A stretch of DNA of 64,000 bases from Colius striatus (Eukaryota > Chordata > Aves > Coliiformes > Coliidae). Of this stretch, positions 32,157-43,971 are shown piece by piece (within the stretch, counting starts at the first letter, position 1; every line of letters starts with the position of its first letter). The translations under genes and the position numbers were made by a program. The stretch lies in NCBI RefSeq assembly GCF_028858725.1, contig NC_084768.1, forward strand, positions 1,099,853 through 1,163,852, in the 5' to 3' direction. A model generated the notes under the pieces. The model had not been told where the DNA came from. It did not search any database and saw nothing but the letters and a program-made list of their open reading frames with translations.

Positions 32157-32433
32157 TTTATTTCTCCCCCTTTCCCCTCCCCCCTTTCCCCTCCCCCCTT
32201 TTCCTTCCCCACTTCCCCTTTCCCCCTTTTCCTTCCCCCTTTCCCCCTTTCCCTTTCCCCCTTTTCCTTCTCCCTTTCCCTTTCCCCCTTTCCCCCTTTT
32301 CCTGCCCCCTTTCCCTCTTTTCCTTCTCCCTTTTCCTTCCCCCCTTTCCCTTTCCCCCCTTTCCATTCCCCTTTTCCCCCTTTCCCTTTCCCCCTTTTCC
32401 TGCCCCCCTTTCCCCCCTTTTCCTTCTCCCTTT
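32157..32433. repeat. Pyrimidine tract ending in the assembly gap
   Basis: An uninterrupted C/T tract of 'ccctttccccctttt' units runs directly into the run of N. Such tracts often break assembly. The very long minus-strand frames through it and the gap are artefacts. Confidence 0.95.
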
Positions 32434-32633
32434 NNNNNNNNNNNNNNNNNNNNNNNNNNNNNNNNNNNNNNNNNNNNNNNNNNNNNNNNNNNNNNNNNNN
32501 NNNNNNNNNNNNNNNNNNNNNNNNNNNNNNNNNNNNNNNNNNNNNNNNNNNNNNNNNNNNNNNNNNNNNNNNNNNNNNNNNNNNNNNNNNNNNNNNNNNN
32601 NNNNNNNNNNNNNNNNNNNNNNNNNNNNNNNNN
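32434..32633. other. Assembly gap of 200 N
   Basis: Exactly 200 N, the conventional size for a gap of unknown length. The missing 5' exons of the minus-strand TRIM-like gene would be expected at or beyond this point. Confidence 0.99.
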
Positions 32634-33336
32634 TTTGACACAGAAATAAACAGAGGCTGAACAAAGCTCTGCTGTTAACCTCCAGCATCTCAGGGGGAAA
32701 CTGTTGCTGCCTAATAGAGCGGGAAGTTCGGGTGCAGCTTCTGCTTTCCTGAGCCAGCTCTTCCCTCGTACTGCCCAGTACCAGGACAAGAGCTTCTTCC
32801 TTCCACTCAGGGCACATCTCTCTCTCCCCATGGCAAGCTCTGGCACATATTGAGCGGGCCCAGGCACTGGCAGCCCCCGGCAACAGCATCTTCCCCCAGC
32901 ACTGGCCACAACACATCAGAAATTCCTCAGACACCCACACTAACACTTTCCCTTTTGAAGGACTGTGGGGCCTTAGGAACTGAAGAGAGGCTGGTGGCAG
33001 GGACAGAGGGAGCTGTCAAAGTCAGCCTGAAGCCTTGAGAAACACCCTCAGCTGCAGGCACAAGAGTGATGAGCACCTCTTCAGCCAGGCCTTACAATCA
33101 GTTGGGGCTGGGCTTCTGCCCAAGGCTTTGGATGGTCCCAGCTCAGAGCAGGGCAGCATCAGGCTTCGCTGAAGGGGACACGACAACCAGTCCTGCAGCC
33201 TCTCGCCGCTGACACGGCAACGCCCGTGCTTGGCTCCTGTGCTCTGCAGCCCAGCAGCAGGAAATAGCTCCAGCCGTGGCTGCCGCACCAGCCTCGCTCT
33301 GCAATGGCACCTGCACCAGGAAAGGTCCGGCCTCAC

Positions 33337-36300
33337 CTCAACACGCAGCACGTTGACGATGTCCCATTTGCACAGCGGGCATGTCGCGTGCTCCAGGAGC
33401 CAGGGGTCAATGCAGTGCTGGTGGAAGAGGTGCCTGGGGGAGAAGGAACCACAGCTTAGGGCTCAGAGCAGGAAAGCTGTTGATGGAGCAGCTATGAAGG
33501 CCCACCTAGAAACAGAGTGTATTCCTTCTAGCATGGATTACCTAATTCCAGTTGAAATGTTTGGAGCTGGGTTATGCTTTTTAGGATCTCTATACAACGT
33601 GTGAGAAGCCAGCATTATCATCTTTGCTACACCAGCCTTAAGCTTTCTTATTTGTTAAATCTGTGTACAATCTGTTGCCAGCTGATCATTTGACTACTGC
33701 ACATATTGACATCTCAGCCTTAGCTTTAAGGTTATCGTCTGCCTTGCAGATGCAGATGATTAAGTAGTACTTCTTTCTGTTAAAGCTGCATCGAAAGATC
33801 ATCTCACAGAGTTAAGCCCTCAAGATAAACCCTATTGCCACACATTATCCTGTTTATTCCAAGTGGATACTTGGCAGGCTGTGGACTCAAGAAAGCAAAT
33901 ATCCTTCAGCCATTAGAGGTGCAAACATGGGCTTCAGTGAAGACATTTAGTGCCACAGTGGGTCTGAATTAGGGCACAGATTTAAGATGACTCCTTCAGG
34001 TCCTGTTGTCTACCAGTTCCCTCAGCCTGAACAGAAACAGCAAGGCAGACAGGCACTGCTCAATAGTAATCAGAACTGTGAGACAAGTACAGAGACCACC
34101 ACAGCCAATGCTCCCATCCTGCACCCCAGGATGATGCCCAGACTGTCTAGTTCAGCCCACAGGAGCGGTATCTCCTTCCAGCTGCACCAGTTGAACGTCT
34201 GGAGTGCAACTTGACATTTCCTTGATGCAGGACTCGGGTTTTTTTAGCATAAAAGAAGTGCTTTCTGCTAAACTACCCAAGTCAGCATGGTTGAACAGGT
34301 TTTGCAGGAGCACAACCCTCTTAGTAACCTGTAAGCTGGCAAGAAATGGGCATCGATTGGCCAGTTACCTGCAGTTTACAGGTAACCTCCTGAGACACCT
34401 GCAAAGGAAGAAACCTTTCAAAAGCCCTGGCATCCCCAGGAGAGGCACTGCCAACCCCACTTGTCAGCCCCCTCACAGGGGAAGTTATGAACACGGGCCA
34501 TCAAGGCACACTCCAAGGGTCTGTTTCTACCATTCCTCTTCTGCAAAACTCTCCTTGACAGAGATGCAGATTCTTACAGTGCTTGATTCAAATTCCCACA
34601 GCAGAAGGAACAAGCAGGAAGATGCTCACTTCCACACTTTGCGTTGAGGGACAGTTTGAAAGAAACTCACTTGCAGGTCAGGACACGCACGACTTCCTTC
34701 GGCTGGAAGGGCTCAAGACACACAATACAGATTTCTCCTTCAGGTCCCAGCTCCTGAAGGGGTGAAACGAATTCACAGCATTAACAGACTTGGAGAGCTT
34801 CCTCTGAGCTACGGTCACACATACTGCACGCAAAGGGGTCTGGCTACAGCCAGCTGAGCCTGCTCCTGTATCGAATGGCACAGAAACACACCGTGTGGAT
34901 TACTCCGAGCCAAGCCCACACTTCAGCAGAGCCACTGAAGGTTTCATCCCATGGTGGGCAAGAACAGCTGCAAACCAGCACTGGGTTATTTGAGACACTT
35001 CTGGAGAGGTTTAGAAACTGCTGCCTCCAGCTTTTGTCACAAAAAGAAGCGCCAGGGAAGCTGATGAGACAGACTGGTTTGCCTCGAAGCATCCCTGCCG
35101 GCCGATGCCGACCCCTCACCTCAGCGAGCCCAAAGCAGCAGCTAAAAGCAACCGGATTGCTGAGGAGAACGTGCAACTTGGACAGTCCTGCACCCCAGGA
35201 AAGGGCCTGGGGTCTGACAGAGAAACCATCTCTGCAGCAGACAGGGACAGGCTCAGAGAGACTTGCACATCCTGCACCAGTGCTAAGGACAACGCTGGGG
35301 GTTCTGTGCAGAGTGGGCTGTAACGCCTGGGTGCTGATGGGCTCAGGCCTACCTTGTCCCCTTGCTTCATGGTGCGCAGCTCGAAATGTTCTATGGCCAA
35401 CTTAGTCATGGCCCGCAGCTGTTGCTGTAATAGAAAGCAGTCCAGGTTAACACAGTCCTTCACCTCCCTAGGAGTGCTTAGGAATCCTTCCCAAGTGCCT
35501 GCTGCCAGCAGGGACCAAGTTTAGAACCCAGATGTTATCAAATGAGCAGAGTAAGCACGGCCATGTGAAACCGAGTTTTGGGACGTACTGGTGTGGTTCT
35601 TGACTCAGGATGACACATCAACAAGGCCACAGACAACATCACTGGCCATCTGGACTGTTAAGGAGGGTTAATACCCTGAGGAAGTGAACTTGACAGTTCT
35701 GTGCTGACTGGAAGGCAGTGAGCCACCTTCCACACCTGCCTTGTTTGTCCACCTTCTTGCACACAGGCCCCACCATGCAGTAAGAAGAAAATACACATTC
35801 AGAGAAGAACTAGCAGGTTGTCAACAGTTTAGCTAGCTGGCTCATGAGGAAAAAGCTTCTCTCTTTTAACTCAGAGCTAAGCAGATGTGCCACCAAACGT
35901 AGGCCTTCGCTGGGACTGCGAGACAGCTTGACTGGCTCTCAAGAGACGCTCAGCTTTTTAAAGAAACCCGTGGCATAGCTGTACATTCCTGACGTGTGCA
36001 ATTCCTGCTCAAGCTCCTGCCTCCACCAGTATTTTGCCCTCAAGATACAAAGTCAGGGGTGTAACAAGGAAGGGCACACAAACTCACCTGACTGTCAGAC
36101 AGGGCCGTTGCAATCCTGCGTCTCTGAAAGTAATAACGAATGTAGTTGTACAGGGCTGACACTTCTATTATGAGAAAAACCACAATGATGATGATGAGGG
36201 TGTATTGGAGCATCGAGAGATGATGTGTTTTCTCTGCTTTTATAGCCATGGTCACTCTCAGGCCGCTCTCGATGTGGTGTAAGATCTCTGTCCCTGTCAG

Positions 36301-37359
36301 GTTGCCAATCATAATGGCAACGATGTTTTCACCACCTGCAAAGGAGAAGAGGAATCTCTGCTCAGTTCCAAGGTGTTGTTTAAAAGCCCTTGTCTTATAC
36401 ATGTCCCAGTTCAAGTGCTACAGGACAGACTGGAAAGTCTCTAACGAGCATTTGCAGATTCAACTTGAGCTCATGGACTGTGTCATCTCCATGGGCTTGT
36501 GGAGCTCACAGCTCTGGCTGATTCCCTTGGAGGTGCAGATGGGAACCATGTTCAGAAGGTCTTCTCTCCAGAGCACTCCTCACTCCCTTAGAGGACACAC
36601 GTGCTCATCATTTCAGACCCAGCACATGGACCATTTCCATTTTCGTGTGCCTTTGAACTGCATTAAAGTGATGATCAATCCTGTCCGGAGTGAGGTCAGT
36701 AGGGACTGTGGAATGTGCAGGATCTTAGGGGTGCCGGGCACGCAGCTGTTGGCTTAGGGACGCTTCCTGCACCAGCTCTGCCTCTCTCCCTGCTCTGCTG
36801 CTGCTCCTTAACGTTCAGTACTTCCCCAGACACTGAGCAACCAAAGCCAGAGATCATCCACAGACTCCTCCTTCCTCACAGCCTGCCAGGGCAGCCCTGG
36901 GCCGAACCTCAGAGCAAGGCTGAGGTCTGAGCACCCCACATAGCGATACTCACCGAGATGCTTCATGGGGAAGACGTCGTTGCCTTTGCCCTGCGCGTTG
37001 TAGATCACAACGGCCGCCGCTCCCCGTCTGGCTGCCACCCGGATTTTGTCAGCAAAGCTGCAGCTGCCGCTTGGGATCAGCGCGATCCAGGGCCGGTGGC
37101 TGGCGCTGAACTGGGTGTCTGGGGCGCAGGCTTGAAGGCTGCCGGAGGCAGGAATGGCCACGATCCCCAAGGCACTACGGCGAGGAGATCCTGAGCCATA
37201 GACGCCACAGTTGCACTGCTGGGTGACACTGGTCTTGCTGGTGCTGTTAAAATAGACCAGCTCTAGAGAGGCACTGAAGACAAATGCTTCTGTGGTCTCA
37301 AATAAAGTGCTGGCAACCAGCAGAAGGCAGAAGAAATGGAAGCTTGCTGCTTTCTCCAT
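33337..37359 (-). CDS. PA-TM-RING E3 ubiquitin ligase, GRAIL/RNF128-like
   Basis: Five minus-strand exons join in frame: 36954-37359, 36088-36335, 35353-35424, 34671-34753 and 33337-33433 (302 codons). All borders are GT-AG. The start ATG has a fair context (accagcaATGG). Exon 1 gives a signal peptide ([20 protein letters not shown]) and a protease-associated domain ([32 protein letters not shown]). Exon 2 completes it ([16 protein letters not shown]) and adds a transmembrane helix ([20 protein letters not shown]). Exon 3 carries LRTMKQGDK. Exons 4 and 5 give a complete RING-H2: CIVC, then TCKHLFHQHC, then [13 protein letters not shown]. This order is that of endosomal ligases RNF128, RNF149 and RNF130. 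The RNF128 C-terminal tail is not found. The frame can also read through the last donor to a stop at 33022, adding 104 residues. Introns hold no recognised element. Confidence 0.88.
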
Positions 37360-38464
37360 TGCTGGTTGCTATAAGCACAAATGTAGCGGCCTGGAAGTCT
37401 TTTTGTCTGGCAGTGGGTGGTTAGCCCACAACCTGCCGAGGAGTTTGGAACGGCAGTTCCAAGAGGCACTTGACCCTGTGCCACTGAGACCTCCAAGTGT
37501 CACTGAGTTGCTCTGGAGCCGGGCCTGGGATTCGAGTGACCTGCCCTCCCATTGTGACGCGTCAGCCTTTGGCCCCTTCACAACCTTCTGCTCCTTCTCC
37601 ACAAAGCACAGTTCTGCCCCTCCTCTCTCCCGGTACTGCTCAAACTCCAGCTTGGATGATGCTCCACCAGACATGGCTCCAGCCTCCTCCAGCCCTGTTT
37701 CAACCTGAAGGTCACTCCAGAGGCCCAGGCCATCTTTCATTTGGCTGTGGAAGCTCGGGGTTCTCACTTCTCAAAGCCATCTGTGGTGCAAATGACCTTG
37801 TTCAAAAGGAGAAGAGTGAGGGGAGTAAGGAAGGAAATCTTCCAAAACTCCCCATGTTGCAGACTGACATAACCAAGTCATTCCCCACATTGCTCCTGAC
37901 AGATTCTTTCAGTCATCCACGCTGTCCCTCACCCCCCTGGCAGCCCTGCACAGGCCGCTCTGTGTGTGTTCATCCCAAGGACTGCAGCTCCTGTCCCCTG
38001 TGTGTGCCTCTGGGCTTTCCAGCACAGCCTGTGCCGTGGCCCCTCCTCACACAGTCTCTGCCCGTGTAGGCACACTCACCTGGAGCTGCTGGTGGCTCTC
38101 AGTCCTGCCGTTGCCCTCCACGGGTTGCAGGGGCACAGCTGCGCTCTCACTGCGGGTTGCAGAGGGGTGTCTGGCCTGGTGCTTGTCGTCCCTCCGTCTC
38201 TGTCTGTGGGATCCATATGGTCGTCTCCATCTTGTCCCACTCCGACATCTCCTCTTTGGCTGAAGATTTTCCTTCTTCAACAGTGCTGGCAGAGGCGCCT
38301 GACTGGCCAGACTGGGCTGGAGGAGAGGCCCCCTCAGTGCCAGGACAGTTTCCAGAACTGTTTTAAGGGAGCAGCCCTGCAGCCGCCCGAAGCAATAAGT
38401 GGCTGCACAGAACCCCATCACAAGCGTGCATTTACATGGAGGCCCTGTCAGTCACAGAAGCTTT
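37360..38464. other. Upstream region of the RNF128-like gene; no other gene
   Basis: Should contain the promoter and 5' UTR of the minus-strand RNF128-like gene, but no TATA box or CpG island is obvious. Open plus-strand frames such as 37497-38069 overlap this upstream region and show no domain. Confidence 0.45.
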
Positions 38465-38800
38465 TTATTACAGTCACAGAATGGTCAGGGTTGCAAGGAA
38501 CCTCTAGAGATCATTCAGTCCAACTCTCTGCTAAAGCAGGCTCACCTCAGTTGAGGTGCACAGAAACGTACCCAGGTGGGTTTGGAAACCTCCAGAGGAG
38601 ACTCCACACCCTCCCTGGGCAGCTTGTGCTTACATGTGCCTCCCTCATGTTCCAGTGGCACTTCCTGTGTTCCAGCTTGTGCCCATTACCCCTTCTCCTG
38701 TCCCTGGGCACTGCAGAAAAATGACTGGCCCCATCCTCTCAACACCTGCCCTTTGGGTATTTATTTCTAAGTGTTGAGAAGATCTCCCCTCAGATTCTTG
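38465..38800 (-). mobile_element. CR1 LINE 3' tail
   Basis: Starts 'ttacagtcacagaatggtcagggttgcaaggaacctctagagatcattcagtccaac' and continues to the 'cccttctcctgtccctgggcactgcagaaaa' block. Reverse-complement CR1 3' end. Confidence 0.9.
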
Positions 38801-41765
38801 GAAAATGGAGATGGCTTTCAGAAGTGAAAAGATAATGGAGAGAAGTAATGCAAGACACTGACAGAGATTAATCCCGTTATTTATATTCCTCAGGTTGCAG
38901 TGTTACTCTGGTTTTACATCACATGAAATAAAAATGGTTCTTACCTCTCAGATCAATGACTTAAGTTTTATACACTCTGAAGTACCATTAGCTACACACA
39001 GTGTATCTTCCTCTTGTTTTCTTTGAAATGAGTGCTGGAACCACAAGAAATGTACCAATGTAAGCTCTGAGAGTTCAGTTCTTTGGTTGGGTATGAGTTG
39101 TACAGTTAGGGAATGTGCTCTGACGGTATTTCTTCCCTCAGCAGGGGCAATACACTGCAACAAGAAAGAGGATTCCTATGACATCTTGCAAGGTTCCGTT
39201 AACATGGCAAAATCAACATGTTTGGACAGACTCAGACACCAAAAATACTTTGGTTTCATACTGGTGTCAACAGACACCAAGTGATATAAACCAGTGAGTA
39301 GTTTCTTTGCAGATAGGATCTTTATCCTGTGCTGGGCTGGCAGGGAAGAGGGAGACAGGCATAGTGGTGCAGCCTGGGATGAACAGTGCAACACTTCAGC
39401 AACTGAAGTTGGCATATTAAGTTCAGCATAATTTACAGGGAGAGGGCAAGGGCCTCTATGAAATGACCCTGAGTGTTGGAATTCCAACTCTACCAGAAGA
39501 GCTGAATATTCTCTAGCTATACACAGTGCCCGTGCTTCTAACACTGGCACTTCATTCTGCAAGAGTAAAGAAATCTCTTTCCTTCCCGGCTTTTGCCATA
39601 AAAATGTCAAACAACACTTTTGTAAAATACCATTAAATACTTTAAAGCCTCAGGTGTGTATTACACATCTCTCACACCATTCTGGCATTTCTTTTAGAGT
39701 TAGGAAGCCCTAACGTGGAGGATGAAGTGATTAATGCTACGTGTTTAAAGTGTAGCATGCGGTGCAATGCAGCAACAGCCTTTGCGTGGGATGGATGGAG
39801 TGGCCAGAGCAACTGAGCAGAGCACCTCTGTGACAGCCACATCACTCCTGTCCTACAAAGAGGAGGACTTCAAAATTACTTCTGTAAAGAATGGTGTCCC
39901 TAAAATTAGACTTCGACCAGAAGTATATCTAAAGATAAACTACTCGCTGACACGGTCAGCACGGCTCAGTTTGGTACATGAAGTGCTGGTGCAAATCTCT
40001 CTCACTCCAGAACAATGGCCTCTAATCGTCACATAGCCATGAACAGCAAACTCAGAGCAGAACCATCTTCCAAGCAGCACTGTGCTTTTCTCAGGAGGGG
40101 ACGTTTTCATTTCCCATCTGTGCAAGGCTACGAGAGGCTGAGGGCCACGGGCTGACATACATTGCTCTAGCACCAACTCTGTGTGGTCACACTAAAGAGG
40201 AACGTCCAGTACAGTCACATTTAATTCTCAGCCCCTGTGCACGTCAAGATCCACTTTTGCATTAACACATTTTAAAATTGTAAACCACACTAGAGAGACA
40301 GAATAATAGTATCAATGTCTTCAGAATGTTAAGGCTTTTACTTTTTATCTGAAGTTGCCTACAAACTTGTACTAAAATTAACATACTTATAGTTTCTCCT
40401 TCAATTACCTCAAGTTAGGGTACAGACTTTAAGTACCTGAAGACAAAGTCCACTGGCCTCAGAGCAGACAAGCGACTTACTAGCTGAAACAGACACTCGG
40501 TTACAAACAGGCTGCTAAAACGTGCCTCGTAGTTTTCCACAAAAGGAGAAATCTGTTCCTATGAATTAACTCTGTGGGCTTTGGTCAATAAAGCTACAAC
40601 TGAATTGGCAAACTTCCATAATGCAATCTTTCCTTCTCAAAGAATTGACCTGAGAGCAGCTTCTTTCACAGACAAGCTGTCAAACAGCAACGCGTCTTAG
40701 CTCCCGCTTGAGAATAACTTCCTAAGGGTCCAGTTGCACAAATGATCTGAGGCTGTTCAACATGGGAGGAAAAAGTGGGACTTGGTAAAGAACTCAGAGG
40801 AACCAGCTGCTACTTAGCATACAGACAAGAAGTTGTCCAAATCGTAGTCTCTGGCTCCTGTGTAGCAGCAGCTTCCCACAGCTGCTGGGCTCCTTTGTGC
40901 GCTCAGAACGCAACTGTTACTGAAGAGGACAGAGGTGATCAACACAAAATCCCCTAGTTGTGTGTCAGACTGTGCATCCGGCCACGCTAAGCAGCAGAGT
41001 TTTTCTCTTGCAAAGCCAGAAGCAAGTTCCACTACCAAAGTTTCTTCTACAAAATATTTAATTAATAAATACATGAAGAACCTTTGGGTGCTACACTCAC
41101 AAAAGCACACTTACAAAAGCACTGCAGTTGACCTTGCTCAGGTAAAAAGAACTGAAAGTGACTTCTTGGATCGCTAAGTCCAGCCCCTGGTACTAAAGGC
41201 ACCATGGCATTAAATCCCTTTCACAAACATAGTAAGCTTTGAGTCAAAAGAGAGCTAGGCTGCCCCTAGTACCTCCCACCAGAAGGTCACTATGGAACAT
41301 ATCAGCTCTGAGACTCAAGGTTACTCTAATTTCCAGCCTACATTTATATTCCAGCCAGTGAATCCTTTTGCAAACGTTGCCTTTCATATTGGGAAAGCCT
41401 GTCTCTCTTCTCAGTTCTCACCCTGATACATCCGCTCCTGTGTGCGTACGTGCGCAGGCAGAGAAAGAGGGATGACAATCATACTCCTTGGTATCCTACC
41501 AAAAGACAAGCTTACTGTACTGCCTGTTTGTCCTTCCACACAAGTGACCATCATTGTCATCCATTTCACGACTGACAACAACTCAAGGCAACAATCGTCC
41601 TTTTCAGTTACCTGGGCGATCCTTACAACTGCTCTGAGAATCATAACCCGATGTTTGTGCCCGTCAGCTCTAGAACAGAGCAGTGCGTCGAGGGTGTACT
41701 CAAACTACAGACATTTCACCTCCCTCCCATCCTTCAACAGAAATTTGAAAAAATAAGTTATTAAA
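38801..41765. other. No gene recognised
   Basis: AT-richer, mostly unique sequence with no recognisable exon on either strand and no clear mobile element. Confidence 0.5.
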
Positions 41766-41911
41766 TTACACTGGATCTGACACACCAGGTTCCACTGTCT
41801 GGTAGATTTTGCTCAGAAAGACTTCCACCGTATCATCACCCAAGTGACAGATGTCCAAGATGCACACAACATGTTTGCCGTCCAGATCCGTCACCGCTTT
41901 GACAAGTTCAC
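41766..41911 (-). other. Candidate terminal exon of an unrecognised gene
   Basis: On the minus strand an acceptor (ttttcttaacttgtag) is followed by an open stretch encoding ELVKAVTDLDGKHVVCILDI and then HLGDDTVEVFLSKIYQTVEP, ending at TAA 41766-41768. The composition is that of an ordinary globular protein. I do not recognise the family. The plus strand is also open over the same span (FHRIITQVTDVQDAHNMFAV), so strand is not certain. Confidence 0.35.
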
Positions 41912-42708
41912 CTACAAGTTAAGAAAAGGTGTTTTACTGTCCATACAGTGCAAAGGTATAATGACCTGACATTGTTTTCCGTGCAGTAACGTGTCTATGG
42001 CCAGCCTTCTTTCACTGAAAACCCTCACTCTAGCTACTAAATACTGGCCTGCTGGGATTTTATGGGGGTTTTTTGGTAGAATTTTCTTAGTAAATTCAAT
42101 CACTAGAAACAACAGTGTCAGGACTTAGATCCAGAAAAGCTGAAATATGCATTACTTAATCACTACTGATCCTTCGATTTCATAGTGTTATTCAAGGAAA
42201 AGTAAAGATGTTACTTCAGTAAAATCAGGTTTGTCTATATAAACGCAATGCTCATACAGCACTTGGCAGGATGATGCACATGAACAGCATTCACCATATC
42301 TGGCATGAGGTGCTAGTAATTAGATGTGTAATCGGAAAGAAAATAGCTGAATAGCAGGTAAATACTTCAGTTTATAGGCATTGCAGTGTGCCTTCAGAGC
42401 GACGTCAGTGAAATGGATTGACTGACTGACAGTTGCTCAGTAGAGCTCTTTCAAAGCAGACCAAGCCAAGTGCTCAGGCAGTCATACCATCTGCTATGTC
42501 AGGAACATTTTGCATCAAGAACTGGTCACTTAGGAGTCTGTGGTTTGGATATTAAAATACTATCTTCAGAGTGTGAGAACAGCTCCGATAAAAACTGCCT
42601 CGAAAGTTCAGTATTGTATCTCTACTGAAAGTGGTCACACAGAATTCATGGGTCTTTCCTTGAAGAGGTGAACAATTTCTGACCTAAACCAGAGATTTCC
42701 ACAGAGGA

Positions 42709-42959
42709 TTAACTCTTGCATTGAAGGACAGAACATGAAATGATCAATAAGTAAGGCCAATGAAAGCCAGTCTCACTTGAAAGTGGAAAGGTGTGGCGAA
42801 GCCCTCCATGGCTGGTGGCCTGGTGCTGACAGGCAGAGATGCAACTCATGCAAGACAACAACGTATCATTTTGAATGTCTTCCAGTTGAAATAAGTGGGG
42901 ATCTTCAGGGCAAAACAGTGGAAGAAACGCAACATCTATTGCTACGTCATGGTTTATAC
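42709..42959 (-). other. Candidate exon, unrecognised
   Basis: After an acceptor (aatattgttttcaacag) the minus strand reads INHDVAIDVAFLPLFCPEDP then HLFQLEDIQNDTLL. Its acceptor phase equals that of the candidates at 41911 and 43971. No donor is obvious and no family is recognised. Confidence 0.25.
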
Positions 42960-43014
42960 CTGTTGAAAACAATATTTAAGTTAGCACAAAACTTCAGCTT
43001 CAGCCCATTAGCAA

Positions 43015-43225
43015 CTTCATCACAGAGTCACAGAATCTCAAGGGCTGGGCCTCGAAAGATCATCCAGTCCAACCCCCTGCCAGAGCAGGACCACCTAGTG
43101 TAGGTCACACAGGAACTCATCCAGATGGGTCTGAATGTCTCCAGAGAAGGAGAATCCACAGCCCATCTGAGCAGCCAGTTCCAGTGCTCCCTCACCTCAA
43201 CAGTGCACCATTGAAAAAAGCCACC
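43015..43225 (-). mobile_element. CR1 LINE 3' tail
   Basis: Reads 'tcacagagtcacagaatctcaagggctgggcctcgaaagatcatccagtccaaccccctgcc' and on to 'ttccagtgctccctcacc'. Short reverse-complement CR1 end. Confidence 0.9.
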
Positions 43226-43696
43226 CAAAATATTGCAGACTCAACACTGACTTTTATTTACTTTCATTGTAACTGACATCTAAAACCACACTTCTTTCTA
43301 TGTATATTATACATAAGCACATTCAAATTGATATGCTGTTGTAACACACTATGATTGAAAGCTAATGGTGCTGTTAGCTCAGAAAGTACTAAACCAACAT
43401 TGGAAGCCATTTCACACTCCTTCTAAACCATGTCACTACTACAAGGACAGAAGAATTCACTGTAGAACCAGTGTGTATGTAGTGCAATACCTGTGCTTCC
43501 TTCATCTTGTATATTTTCAGTGTCAGGATTCCAGTGACTGTAAATATTCAAAAACCTTCCCTGCAAATCTCCCTTAGCAAACAATGGAAACAACTAAGTT
43601 ATGGGAGCTTAACATAAGGATCTGTAGCTGGGCAATTTCATTCTCCTTTTAGTAGGAAAACAAAATCAAACAGATTAAGATCCCACAGTAACACTA

Positions 43697-43971
43697 ACAA
43701 GCAGATACTTGTATATTTGTATACAAATATATATTTTTCTCTGTTCTGGTTTCTTTTGGCTGGTGCACTGCTGCATGAAGGTTGTACTGTTGCATCAGTA
43801 AGTCCTTGTGCAGATAATCAAATTTACGTGGGATGCTTTCTGGGAAAATGTTGCTGTGATGCAAATATTTCATTAACTTGTCTTTCACTTGTGCCCACAG
43901 GCCACTCTGCCAGGAATCACAAGTTCCTCCAGTCTCCTCAGTTTCAGGTGTATCACTCATTCCTTCTCGGT
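43697..43971 (-). other. Candidate exon, unrecognised
   Basis: After an acceptor (tttctgtgtttctaacag) the minus strand encodes REGMSDTPETEETGGTCDSW, then KDKLMKYLHHSNIFPESIPR and LHKDLLMQQYNLHAAV. This looks like real protein, not chance frame, but I cannot assign it. No strong donor follows. Confidence 0.35.

Noticed and set aside
32121-32946. Two 262-codon minus-strand frames
   Set aside because: They run through 200 N and a pure pyrimidine tract; translation is Lys/Gly/Glu low complexity plus X.
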